From: Glossina fuscipes
Lineage: Eukaryota > Arthropoda > Insecta > Diptera > Glossinidae
Direction of reading: 5' to 3'
NCBI RefSeq assembly: GCF_014805625.2
Contig: NW_023998415.1
Location: 23,736,152 to 23,800,151 of the forward strand
DNA: 64,000 bases
Shown here one piece after another: positions 13,504 through 26,700 of this stretch. The position numbers and the translations under genes were made by a program. The notes under the pieces are model-generated. The model saw only the letters and a program-made list of their open reading frames with translations, made no database searches and was not told the origin of the DNA. Every line of letters begins with the position of its first letter. Position 1 is the first letter of the stretch.

Positions 13504-15417
13504 GGTTTCTTTTTTTTTTATGTGAAAAAATGCTTTATTTACTTGGTTATCGTCTTGTTAACAAACTGTTAAAAGGCACTGAAAAAAATCTTTATTTTGA
13601 TTAGTGATGTCTTCTGTGATCTTTTTGATTCTTTGTGTGCATATGTGTGCGTCCGTATGTATAATTTATTTTTCAATTCCGTTTATTAAGTAAATTACTC
13701 CTTTCCTCCTATCAGCAAATTCGCATAAATGTGGGCTTGAAAATTATTCGCAAACAAGAAAAGCAAGCTTGAAGAGAAGCGCCACAGTGTCTATTGAAAA
13801 TTCTTTCACCATGAATGTTAATATGAATCCGTTAAACATTCACACTGATATTGTGATCATTACTAACTTCTTCCTAAAAATGTTGCATTCGAGTCTGACT
13901 TGACTCTGAAATCGACCATATGCCTCTTGAAGCTTCCTTATCTCCTAATTTGAGTGACATTAACAAACTGCAAAATTTCTGATCGATGCTACCGTCAATT
14001 CGTCAAGCATTAAATGTTAATTTCTTGTCATTTAAAAAATATTACGTGTGAAAATTAACTCTTCCTAAACTCGGCTTATTTAAGATACTTATTAGAAAGC
14101 TTAGTAATCGATATATGCGCCACCACTATCTATAGTCTTCTGATATTACAGATGCTCTCTCGCGGTAGAAATTTACGAATTTGACAGTCAAAGTGCCATG
14201 GATCCATTTTCGCTCATCTTGGACTTTTGTGAACCGCTGATCTGCTAAATATCACTGATAATCGCAAGCGACAAGTCTAAGCTAGAAATTATTTGCTTGA
14301 ATTGCTTTTGCTGGGGACGGACGAACGTAGGTAAATTTGATCGTTTTCAAGACAATAATTTTTTGTCCGAAATCTCGAAAACCCCTCCCCAACTGTTTCA
14401 TAACTTACTGTATTTTCACTGCAAGCCCATTTAATCATGTCCGTACCTTCAGCCGAATTTCTTTTCAGCTTATTACCGTTACAATCAGAAAAACATGGAA
14501 TGTCGTAAATGACATCCATCTCTTTAAATTTTTATATAAGTTAAAGAACAGCTCATAAACAACTGAACACCATTACACCATACTAGCATTGTTTGTATCA
14601 TAAATCTCGGGTCAGGTACGTTCTACGAAGTAATCAATTACGGCGAAACGAATTTATTTATCCACCTATTAGTCCGGGCGAAGAATAAATGTTGACGGCG
14701 AATGCTGTTTAGTTGGCGGATAACTTGAAGTTTTAACTATTAGGAAAAGAAATTTCCGCATTGCAAGTCCTTACAGTTGTCAGATATGCAAGCGATAAGA
14801 AGAAAAAATGACAATTTCAGACATGTATGTCCTCTACACGTGTTGTTGGAGCTGACTATGGGCAAATGTCGGTTTCACAATTACATGACCGGTAAACGGT
14901 TTTTGTAAAAAAAAAAATCATCTCAGATATAAAGCAAATGACTTAACTAAGCGATGAGAAAAATAGTTTAGGAATAAAGGGGAATATGGTGAAGAAAATA
15001 ATACAATTCGACTCATTAACTGGACTTACGAAGACCCCACGTGATACTGCTATGCTAACGAAATATTCAACAACATTCTTAGATTACGAAATTTCTAAAA
15101 CGGGTTAAGAAATCTTTAAATGGCACTCTTTGTCCATATGTCTTTGTACTTGCGTTATGTGTCTCTATTTTTCTTATTTCTTACAAATCGTAAATTTTTT
15201 TTTTTGGATTCTTTCATGTCCGATATATTTTTTAATATACACCTTGTTCTTCGATTGAAAATTTCATCGATATAATGTGAAAACCAAAAAAAAAGCACGC
15301 ACGACAAGCCAATCCAAACTCTTCGGCGAACGTCGAATTTGTTTGCACTAACATATTGATCCGTATCGACTGCAAATCATTAATTCGCTCACTTTCTGTC
15401 GAAAAATTCAGCCAACT

Positions 15418-15461
15418 TCTCTCTTTCTCTCCCTCTCTCTCTCTTTCTCTCTCTCTCTCTC
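15418..15461. repeat. (CT)n microsatellite, interrupted
   Basis: Polypyrimidine CT tract with CCT and TTT interruptions. Confidence 0.9.
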
Positions 15462-16019
15462 ATTCTCCTCAAAGCACCCACCCAGATTATCCTAATAATG
15501 TAAAGGGTTACCTTCTTAATCCTTAACAATCACACTATTAATTGTATATTGAAAAAGTCAATGAATGCTTAAGACTTCAAACTCCAAGCTATTATGCATT
15601 TTCTTCACACAACCAAAAAGATCGATTTTCATTTCAGCTAAAGAAAAATTATGATTAGCCACAACAAAACGTTAGCTGCGATTATGTATTATTCACAATT
15701 TAAGCTGACAATCGATTAGAAGCGCAGTGCATTCCATTAACATAATAAGGTTTTCTGTGTAATCTTTTTTTGTTCCCTGGTTCCCTAGTACATCAGAAGA
15801 AGCATTCTCCAAAGCTCGCATTTCTATGGATTTTTGTCCTTGGTAAAAAGCACAATTTGGTGCACTCAACTTTATAATCATGAAGACCAAAAGACTAATT
15901 TATCACTATCGGATATATAGTGCAGTACTGGCGCGCACTTGCTGAAAGAGTCCTATGTAAAGACCTTATTACAAAAACGCTCAGAAAAATACCGCAAATT
16001 TTTTTTATTATTTTCTTAT

Positions 16020-16215
16020 TATACTCCAGCTTGAACATTTACGTGGACAGATAACAGACGGACAGACGGACAGACGGACAGACGGACAGACAGACTTGGA
16101 CCAATTCAGATTAAGATTGTGAATCGATCGCTATAGTAAAGGGCGGGTCTTTCTGCGTGTTACATACGTCCACTCTAACTTAATAAACCCTATACCACAA
16201 GCGGTGCACGCATCG
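16020..16215 (-). mobile_element. Helitron-like relic, 5' part
   Basis: It has a (GACGGACA)n tract (16056-16094), GTGAATCGATCGCTATAGTA and the end block AAACCCTATACCACAAGCGG. The same blocks recur at 31977-32633. The 5' end points right, facing the next copy. Confidence 0.55.
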
Positions 16216-16342
16216 TCCTTTAAGAAATACCCAAAACCTTAACAGGCATTATATCTTGAAAATTGTTTATAGCCACACTACGCTATAATGAAATTAAACT
16301 TTCTTAAGGTCCTTTAGTTTTGAAATTCTGTAATCTGCTCAT

Positions 16343-16640
16343 TTGCCCCAAAAGTTGTATACCTTACACCACTTGTGGTACATGGGCATATTAAGTTTGT
16401 GCGGATGTATGCAATATACCCAGAATGACTTGGGATAAGCCCTTCTATCATTAAACCGATCTTTTCACGATCACTTTCGCAATAAATCTAAGCTTGTCTG
16501 TCCATCTCTCTGCCTTGGTTTCTTGCGTTCAACCTACAGGTTTCCAATTTTCGAGATATTTTGTTAAATTTTGGTGCACCGAGATGTTTTTTAGTCCAAC
16601 GATGAACGGTATTGAAAATGCAATTGAAATGAAATGCAAA
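16343..16640 (+). mobile_element. Helitron-like relic, plus orientation
   Basis: It starts TACACCACTTGTGGTA and shares ATTAAGTTTGTGCGGATGTA and GAGATATTTTGTTAAATTT with the copy at 49950-50326. The two are clearly homologous by eye. Its 3' end is eroded. Confidence 0.5.
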
Positions 16641-16984
16641 TGTATGAATGCATTAAGCGAAGTTGTGTAGGCTATTGAATAGTGGGCCATGCCCGACTGT
16701 AGTCTTTTTACTTTTCTATAATGTATTATACATATTTTATTTTTCCTCGAACTCTGCCTCATTAAGGATTCCCATCGCTAATCAATTGTTTGTAATGAAC
16801 TTATATTGCCTTTAGTTCGGCATCGATCGTTAAAGAGGCAACAGATATTCTAATAAGTAAAATTTTTTGTGTTTTTTTTACAATCCTCTAATAAAACGGC
16901 GGCGTTTTTACTTTCCGAGGATCATATCCGTCGCATTACATACGTTTTCATATTCATGTGGGATTTAATGCAATGGTGATAACA

Positions 16985-17400
16985 ACAAAATTGGCTCAGA
17001 AGGTTTGCCTTCGATGATTATTATTTCTCTGATTGGCTGCGAAGTGAGCGACGAGCTGAATTTGATAACGACATTGTAAAATCTCCAGTAGAAGCTGATC
17101 GAAAAGTAAGCGTACAAGACTTATCGAGAATTCTTGGGTTCGTATGTGAAGGCATATAGGCAAACAATGTGTGGATACCGTATCACCTATCTGAGACTAG
17201 AAGAAGAATATTCGTTAATCAATTTACACCTGACTGTTATCCAGATTGCGATGGATTTCTGTAAATCAAACCGCAGTAATAACCCGTAAACGTGCCTCAT
17301 TAAGGAGGCACCATGCATCATAAGTTGCTTGATGAACCTTGGATTTCTATAAGAGGACGAATGAAAGTTTGTAGAAAAGATGACAAATAGCCCTTGCCAG
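16985..17400 (+). pseudogene. mariner-like transposase relic, N-terminal part
   Basis: From 17004 the frame reads DDYYFSDWLRSERRA, then EFDNDIVKSPVEADRKVSVQ and DLSRILGF, a stop, then NVWIPYHLSE. These correspond to the second helix-turn-helix region and the D-V-W-V-P-H-x-L motif of mariner transposases. In-frame stops show decay. The catalytic part is not preserved. Confidence 0.6.
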
Positions 17401-18854
17401 TGATGAGTAATAAATAAATTCAGAAATAAAAGTATGGACTTATTATAATAGACAGTTTACTTTAGATTTACAAATAATTGATTATTTATAGATCCGTCTA
17501 TTATATGCAAACTTGATGATGATAAATAACAACAATGGGTTTTCTTCATGTTTTTGTATAATGCGTGATTGCATTTTTTTTTTTGTTTTTTATTTTATTT
17601 ATGTTCACGTTATCTATTTTTCATTTATTTTGTTTAATTTCTAATAATAATAGATTTTTACACACTTATCAAATATATCTCAGCAAAAACGTAAAGCGGT
17701 GCAAAGATAGCTCATCCTCTTAGCGAAGACGAAAATGTGGTCTACGTACTGTTGCATTTCTTTTACGCCAATTAACATTTGATCACGTTTTTTTCGGAAT
17801 GTTGGCCGAAATGAATTTTATTGAAAGGCGTTAGATGGGTGCTGGAAACAACGGCCTCTTCGATTAAAATTGATTTCTTTACTACAGATTTGCGCTGAAA
17901 ATTTAATCGATTTTCAAATTCGATACGAATAACATTTGATTTTATTTATTATTTGCTTGTAATATTAGTAAAGTAATATTCCAATTCTCTGACACTCACT
18001 CTTGAGAACACCTATTCTTTGGGATTCGATGGTAATGAACGTGACGATGACGAACTTGAACTTAGACTATCAGCTTATTTTGGAAAACGGAAAGTTTCCA
18101 AGGTTCGAATGGAAAGAGAGCAACTAACTTTCTTTATACTATAAATAAACTTTATGATCTTGAAGGTTGAGAAAATCAAGCTATAAAACTTAAACTTACG
18201 TGTATTGTTAGGTAATGCGTAGAAACTAATCGCTTTAATAAAGAGAGAAAGTGTTTCTCCCCAAGAAAATTTAAAAAATTATCGCTTTGCCCTAGGAAAG
18301 TTTACCTTTTGCACATACATAACGATATCGCAAGCTATCATTAAATCGTAAACGATTTGTCAATTAACTGTAATTAACTGTAATTAACTTGATTTTGATA
18401 TCGAAGGCTTTATTTGGAAGTGAGCACTAGTCTAACTAAGGAATAATTATGAAATTTTAAGTATGATCTGAAAACTAACTACAATTGCTATAAATGATTT
18501 CTTTACCAAGAAAAAAAAAAAAAAAAAAAATGTTTTGAAAAAAATCTTCACTAGAAGTTTCTTCTAAACGTATACATATGTTGCAAGCTTAACGTATCTT
18601 TTGGTTTATAATTTAATTTTGTCTATTTGAAGAGCGAAGACAAGCTTGCGACCAGATGGTTAGTATGTATTCACTTTGGGAATTTAACAAAATGGCAATA
18701 ATAATACATCCAGGCAGACAAACAGGCGGTCAATAGATTGACTGCAATATAAACTGATTCGAATACATACACAATTGCTTATGGACATGAGAACTAGACA
18801 GGAATGGCGATGAACATAAACATGATCATCAATATATCTACATATATATTATAT

Positions 18855-18892
18855 TTATATTATATATATATATATATATATATAGATATATA
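18855..18892. repeat. (AT)n microsatellite
   Basis: Near-perfect AT tract; another lies at 19514-19552. Confidence 0.9.
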
Positions 18893-19660
18893 AATATGTA
18901 TATATGTGCATGTATGCATGACTGCTTATATAAACAAAATAAGAATTCATAAAAAAAAATAAAAAAAACAAAGAATAAACACACACACACAACTGTTCAA
19001 CCATTTTGGAACAGGACAAAAGAGTTACAATAACAACAACAAAAATAACAAGAATAAAAGTAACAACAACAACAACAACAACGTAAACATTGACAGCAAC
19101 CAGTAACATATTGTAAATTACTCAGTGCCAGTGCCAGTGCACATACTTAGTCGTAAAAGCTAAAATGAACAAAAAAAACCAAAAAAAAAAAAAAAAAACA
19201 AAAAACAAAAAGAAGGAAAAACGAGAATCAGTAGAAACATATGGTCACAACTGTCAACTGAAGTACTAACTGGTAGAGTGTAGGTATATATAGGCAGCAA
19301 CAACTGCAACTACGTACAAAACAAAATACACTGTTAGTTATAGCAACAACAATACCAACAACTATGTACTACCGGTTTATAATAAAACAAATGGCAACAA
19401 GCTATCAATGGGTGTGAGTGAGCGAGCCAGCCTGACGTAGCAAAGAAATATTGTTTTCTATATACTCGTCAGAGCAGATATGTATATTTGTATCTATAAT
19501 ATAGATATGTCCATATATATATATGTATGTATATATATATATATATATAGATATAGAATATGTACCTATATCGATATATATACATATATGGTTATAAGGA
19601 TATTTATATGTCAATAAATATATATAATAATATATACATACATATATGTATATTTCATAT

Positions 19661-20613
19661 TCAGTAAACCGGTTCATTGCGCACCAATCAGAAGTGCGTG
19701 CACAGTAAAAAGAGAGGCGGGCTTTACTGAGTTATACGAAAGAGTAGAGCATAATGCTGTCGCTGGCGCTGATTACTAACACCAACAGCCAAGCAATGTA
19801 AAGCATCTGTGTTCAAATTGCTAGCTCTGTGCGCAAGTATGTAATGCTGAATAATGTATTGAACTTATACTAATGTCTACATCAAGTGTACATGTATATT
19901 TGTATGTGTATAACTACACCTTAATAACAAGCCCTCGTGCCACAAACAGAAGCACTTTGGCAACAGTATGCTACCGTGACTTTAGTTTAGACTTGCTGCT
20001 ACATACGTGCGGGTGTGCTTTGTTACTGTTAAGCGGAGTCTATGAAAAATTAATCATTACACAATTACAACCACAACAATAACAAGAAAATAATTAGTAT
20101 AAAGCAGTTAGTTGTAAAGTGAAGTGCGAAGCAACGATTAAAGTAATTGAAAATTTAATTAACTGCTTGTGTTAAACGACAAGAAAAGTGTGAGCGAGCG
20201 GGCAAGTGTGTCAAGTTAACGTTCAATATATTTTTTTTAAACGAGCGAATAATAATTAAATGCATTCAATCTTAACAACATGCAGACAGGCATGTATTAC
20301 TTAATCACTTACTTAAAATATATTTAAAATAAAAACAAAACAAAACAAAAAAATAAAAAAAAATTAAATAATATTTTAAAAATTTATTATAAAAAATTTA
20401 AAAAAAAAAAAAAAATTCTACAATAAATTACAAGAAAAATAAAAAATAAAAAAAATAAGGAATAAAAGCAATTTGCAAAGTTTAACAAATGATTTGTTAA
20501 TGAATAATAAATAATCGCCATTGAAAATATTTTTTTGCGGGCCTGAGTATCCATTTGTGCATGTGTTGTTTTCATTGTTCCCTAGTTTGGAACAATTACT
20601 GTTTATTTTTATT
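19661..20613 (+). promoter_or_regulatory. possible promoter and 5' UTR of the tey-like gene
   Basis: From about 19680 the sequence changes from AT microsatellites to mixed sequence with CA/AAC-rich leader-like stretches and no long repeats until the A/T-rich 20300-20510. A TCAGTA at 19661-19666 matches the insect initiator, with an imperfect AGAAG at the downstream-promoter-element spacing. No transcript evidence exists in the sequence. The true start could lie further upstream with untranslated exons. Confidence 0.25.
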
Positions 20614-20730
20614 ATGGAAAGTAACGCCTTCGGTGGCAGTCATTTACCTTCACAAGCATTAGTGGTACTATCGGAGGCTGCTTCCGGTTTGCATGAGGCT
20701 CTAAGAGGACAACGTCCATTTCCCACTAGG
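20614..20730 (+). CDS. tey: tey-like coding exon 1 (residues 1-39)
   Basis: ATG at 20614 has A at -3 and G at +4, a good initiation context. It is the first ATG in this open frame, which runs back to about 20521 without another. The exon encodes MESNAFGG...QALVVL...RGQRPFPTR and ends AGG|GTAAGC in phase 0. The peptide lines up with the human RNF220 N terminus (ME at the start, PALMVL, QPRPF), which supports both start and frame. Donor and frame fit exon 2 at 47193 without any intermediate exon. Continuation of the frame past the donor to about 20787 is intronic. Confidence 0.8.
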
Positions 20731-23700
20731 GTAAGCAAATCATTTTCTTCCATTAACCGACGGTTAAGAAATTCCCATCAGATTTAAATCGAAAATCCAT
20801 TAAACCTCGACTTGTTTCACTATAAAAAACAAAATCGACAAAATGAGTGAAAACGACATCCGACGATATATTGGTTTTCATAAAACGCACACTCATTAAA
20901 GTGAACAGAAACAATAAATGGTTGTTGTTTTATTTATTTATTTTTTTTTTAACAATTTGAACAAATTGAAGCTTATTTTTTTAAAATAAAGCTAATTACA
21001 ATAACAAATGAAAAGATTTCGTTAGGTCGCAAAAAGCGAAAAGTGATTCACTTGAAATCTGATAGAATGCCTTTGTCGTTTTTAATATAATTATCAAAGT
21101 ATTGTAAGTGGTGGTGTATTAGTTCGACGATTACATTACCGCATTTCATTAATCGGTTATTCGGAAAAAATAATTTTGATGAAGTCAGTCAAATATGGCT
21201 GAGGAGGATAAGGAATATTGTATGATAGCTTAGTATGATGTTCTTAGCTAATCTATGCGGCTGATATGGTACAACATGAGCTTCTAGAACGTCTCGAATA
21301 CGAATTCTTAGAAAGCCCAAGGAAAGGCTTTCCCTGTTTTCGTGCAGTTTCCTTCGGCATTCAAAACAATAGAAAGCTGAATGATCTGTCAGGCTTATCA
21401 AGCCTAGCGAATACGAATTCCTAGAAACTCAAACGTTAGTCTACGATAAAATTTTGATATAATTTCTCATTTTCATCTCATCTTAGCACAATCTTAGGCA
21501 ATTTCTAGTTTCGTTGCACATTGTTCCGATGCGCTGTGCCTTGATTGTCATAATTTTAACAAAATTTACCAATCTCCAGGAGTAAGAATATTGAATAGCA
21601 AGTTGAAAAATGGATTTTCCTGAACGACTTCGCTGGTACACACATTTAATGCGAAACATTTTTCTTCTTTTTTATTCATATTTTCTGCACAAGGCGAGCT
21701 AGAATCTATCTTATATTCTTTGAAAAAGTAAAAAATAGTTTTTTAATTCACTTTTTCATAGATTCGCATTGTTTACCCTAATGAGATGAACAAGAAATTT
21801 TTACAGAAATTATTTAAGAGTAAAATTTTCTCTTCCTGGTAGATAAAAAAAAAAAAAAGAAGAAAATTGTGCACAATTGCAGTTAAAATTCTTATGAATG
21901 GACCTTCCATAGTCGATATATTATCTCTTAATTGTTAATTATTCAAAATTGAGGTTATGTTCGGTTTTTGCAAAGTGATTCAACACAACCAAAACCGATG
22001 AAAGTCTTGTTTTGATCGACGTTAGGAACTCGCGACGGCGTGTTGCGGCTTTTGAAGAATAATTTCCTAAAATGTGAGCAAATTTTTCAGCTTTCATTTA
22101 ATTATCGACTTTGAATAGCTTAAAACAGGGAAACAGGGAGCAGGAGCGAGAAAGCAAAAGTGCAAACGCGACCTATCGGAATTAAATTAAAAGGTTAGAT
22201 GCATTGCCCTCACTTGTTAGCTGTGATCCCTACTTTATTTTCATTAACAATACATAGCACTTCGTAGATGATGACAGATTGTTCGGTTGTTTCCGGTTAG
22301 TATTCCTAGAACGAAGCGTCTCCTCTTCTGTAATGATGCGTCTTAAAACATCCTAATAGGCATAAATCGTTGTTTCACCGACATAGTAAAAATTGAAAAG
22401 CTCTATTTTGTACGTTAACGAAAGCACGCGTAACTCTGCAGCTATTGAATACATTGACATAGATGTGTAAATAAAAAATATATTCGTAGGATTCGTATTA
22501 TTATATAGAATATAAAAAATAAATAATAAATAAGTATACAGAGGAAGGCCGTCTGTGTGGTCAAGAATTATTTTACGTAGACAGGGAAGGATAAACGCTA
22601 TAGTATTGATGAAATTGGTTGGACTTGAAAACGAAACGAAGAGCAACAAAACAACGCGAACTACCACCGTTGGTACATTGGTTCAAAAGAGTGCAATGCG
22701 GTATTAAGAACGACAAGTGGCGACGACAGTGTGTTGTGAACAGATCAAGGATGAATTAATGGGAAGGCCTAGCAAGCTTGTTTGTCCTATGAAACGACTT
22801 GATTGCTAGAGAAATTTCCTTTATCTCTGTGAAGCAAATGGCCTGGATCCAGTTTTCGCGTTACTTTTTTTTTTTTTTTTTTTTTTTTTGATATCAAATC
22901 ATAAGAATCATAGGACTTTTAACTGTGGTCTGAGTAACATCCCTGAGATCAGAGGGCATTTTTTCTTAATTGTGGTTTTCGTGGCTTAGCCACAACTTGT
23001 TCTGTAACGAAATTGACGCTGAAAAGTTTCACGTTCACTGTTGATACGGAGTAACGAATCTGACAGAAGGCCACCAGAACTATACACATTCTTCTCTCTT
23101 ACAATCAGTGACCGCTTGCCGTATGCCATAATACGTCTGTCTATTGTCTTTTTTAGTGTTTTCTTAAGTTTGACTCTACGCGCCCAAATTACCTTAGACT
23201 TGTGTAGTTGACAAAGCTTCACTCTGAGATATTAGTTGAATTTCGTTTTTTTTTTTTTTTTTTTTTTTGTCGAAAACCTCTATTAAAACTCATTTTAGGA
23301 AACACTTTAATAGTTCGCAAAAAAATAAATAAATTCTTTAGCTAGGAGCCGTTACAGGGATCTTAGCGATTTTATTGTATACACCCAGGCCTAAAGTGGC
23401 GTCGTTAACCGCGACCGTACAAAGACGATGCAATTCAAATCAAAACATAAAAATAAAAAATTACTTTTTCCATATACTTTTACAATTTTATTAAAATAAC
23501 TATAACATGGATATTCAATAAATATAAGGCTTGCAATGACGATATTGTATTTCAAACTCGAATATTTTCGGCGCTTTTTTGTTCGTTGTTTTGAATGCTA
23601 TTAAAGGTAAAGTGCATAACGGGAGAAATTAGTCGAAGCGCTCTAAGTAAAAATTAAAAGAGAAAAAAAAAAAAATGCAAAAAATGAAGGCATTAGAGTG

Positions 23701-26700
23701 ATTTAGTTGTTGCATCCATCAGTGCTTACAAATTCGCACTTTTATATATCACGAAAGGAGAAATATAACGCATAGACAATTTTCAATATCGCCATTCGCC
23801 GATATCTTTGTCAACTTTGTTCAAAGTGGAGGCAATAGCTTACTTTGTTTTTTTTTTTTTGGGGGGGGGGAAATATTCATAACGAAGGCGATATCATTGC
23901 TTAGTCCCAATCCCACATTTGTTTGGCTTGTTTGTTTATCATCACGAAAGAACCGATTATTGAAATTATGATCACTATATACTTGGCTGCTTGAGGAAAA
24001 TTTATCGACAAACTATACTGAACTCCTTCAAATGCGATTTGACTTTAAAAGTGTACACTGCAAGAGATGCATCTCCAGTACTAGCTAACTTGGATGCTTA
24101 GATCGACTGGTACGCAATCCTGAGAATATATTATTGATTCTCGCTTAAGAACTAATCCCCACTATGTCTTTAGATTTGGTCAAATGTATTCGCAATGTTG
24201 ACGATCGTACCGTATCTTGTTTAATATGAAAGATATGCTGAACTTACGAACTCCAAGGTGTAGCTTTAATAAAGAAAAAGCGACGGTTAGATTACGTCCG
24301 AGATCGAAAATAGAATAACTCACCTTCTGATTTAAAAGAGATGAGCAGAATATCTATACTTAAGGCTGATTGCAATGAATGCTTGGATAATATACTTACG
24401 AGAGCTTCTATAAGAATAATCAAGTAGCATAAGATAGATCTGCATGGATAAGTTTTATTGTATAAATGTAAAAGACTAATACACATGTTTACAATACCAA
24501 TTTGCTTCTAAAATGCCATCAAGGTGCTGTGGCCACATTTGCATTGAATCGTATGTTTAGAAAAAACAAGTAAGAAGATTGTATACGTCGGGGTCGCATC
24601 TCGCATACCCACCACTACGCTTTTCGTATTATACTCTCCAAGTTCTCTTATTTGATACCCATATCGCTGGTATTATGAAGAAAAAATTAATGCACTAGGT
24701 CGCGATGTCCACCATCTTCAGTTTAGGCAGGTAATACATCTTCATCTGAGACATACACAAAATAGTTTTAAGCTTTTTGTCATGTTTGCCTTATGATTAA
24801 TGAGCAGAAAACCTCATAACAAATGAAAAAAATTAAATTTAATCGCTTGTAACTTTTTTTTGGGCATAACCGATTTTTTCCATTTTTGCACGTAAAGGAG
24901 AGAGTATTTCGTAAAGTATATGTGAAAAATTTCAGCCTTCTGTATGTGCCAATAACAAACACCACACAGACGGACAGACATGGCTAAATCAACTCAGAAT
25001 TTCACGCTGATCAAGAGTATATGTACTTTATGGGGTCGCTGAAGCTTCCTTTTGGTTGTTACATACATTACGATAAAAAATAAAAAGAGCATACCGCCAT
25101 CCTTTAGTGGTGAATACAAAAAGTGATCTACGTGTGATTATCAAGTAAACTTAAAACTTTAGATGTAATTGTTATCACGGCCGAGAAGAGGCAGTGAAAT
25201 GAAATCTCATATATTCTCTGTTAGTAACTAATGAACTGGAGAACAAAGTTAGATGCGATCTTTTCACGCAAGAAAAGATATTGAAGCTTATTACAAAGCA
25301 AGTGCAGTTAATTTCAAGCAGAATGGCCAGAAGGAAAGAAAAATCTCTCACACATACGTAGTTTGGAAGAAGATATCAAAACATGATGATCGTTGAGCGT
25401 AGAGCATCGTTGATAAAGTCTGTGCATGATTTCGTAGCGAAATTCCGCGGATGTTGTCTTCAGCTGTTTCACCGCTCGCTTCCTGTTGTGAAACGCGAAT
25501 TACTAAAGTGTTTGAAAAGTGAAAAGCGGAAATAAAGATTTGCGACGTTCTCATAAAACAAAGGCACCCTACGTGGCAAGAAAAAAGATTTACACAAAGA
25601 TTAACAAAAGTTTTAGAATGAAATCTGACGTTTGTGTATTGTTTTCGAACGCTTGATAAGCTCAGGATTTGCTCAGGGCGAAGACAGTGAAAACGGGTGA
25701 AGGGTAAGACAGACATTGACAACAAGAAAAAGAGTTAAAGCCATTGTGGTAAAAGTAAATTCTTTTAGAGAACTTCTTTGCAAACAGTTCTTCTAAAAAT
25801 TGTCAATCCATTGAGTGCCAGGAAGCTAAACTAGGGAATATTCGAAAAAGGGGAAAAGATTTTGAGTACAGTGGGTTACATTAAGGGAAACTAGCATTTT
25901 TTGCCGACATTTGATGAAAGCGATATTTATGACGGGCACGAGGTAAACGTTTACCGATGCCAATCATTTTGTAAACGGGAATTGCGATAGCTTTTAATGG
26001 CTGTACAAAAATTCAGTCATAACTTTAACATTGAACAACAATGAACTATTTAAGGATATTTCCAGAAGAAGTTACTAAGAAAAATTCACGCGCCAATCTA
26101 ATATTTAAACCTGCCGCTCAAACTCATTTTCCAAATTTTCAATTCAAATTTTATGATTGCTAATTAGGAGTAAGACTGCATCCTTCGAAGTTCCTTTACC
26201 ACGAAGCTATTTTATAGGTACCAGATGGCTATTGCTTAGAAAAATTCTAGGGTGACTGCCCTAGAAACTACATATACGCGTCCTGTTGAATTTTGGAGGC
26301 ACCTTTCTGGCCGTATGGAACGGGCTTTTTTTTTTTTGCAACGGCTCATACATTTCAACCTTCAATTGAATCCAATAGAGATTTGCTAAGATTGAATTTT
26401 CTGCATGTACTTGTGGTTCTGAGAGAAAGACAAAAAGAACTCAGAATAGCGTTGTGATGGCGTTGTGATTGGGTTGCCTAAGTTATACTTGTAGTTATCG
26501 CAAAGGCGATAGAAGCACTAGTGTGTTCGAGAAATAAGGTGAATATGTTTTTAATTCCAAAAATCTTTATTTATTCTTTCAAATCATTTGGATCGCATTC
26601 ATAACACTCAAGAACTATTCCATCTTAACTATAGGGCCTGGCAGAAGAAATTCATAGCGAGATTGACGCGATTTATACGGGGTCGTATGCGTGGATCCAA

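Larger units (their letters stand above)
1..19660. other. upstream intergenic or untranslated region, no provable gene
   Basis: AT-rich DNA with simple repeats and transposon relics listed separately. I checked the longer open frames on both strands; apart from one reverse-transcriptase fragment and mariner fragments none looks like a protein. 1-5900, 9000-11600, 12000-15400 and 17400-19660 hold only unique AT-rich sequence, homopolymers and microsatellites as far as I can see. Untranslated 5' exons of the tey-like gene could be hidden here. Confidence 0.5.
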
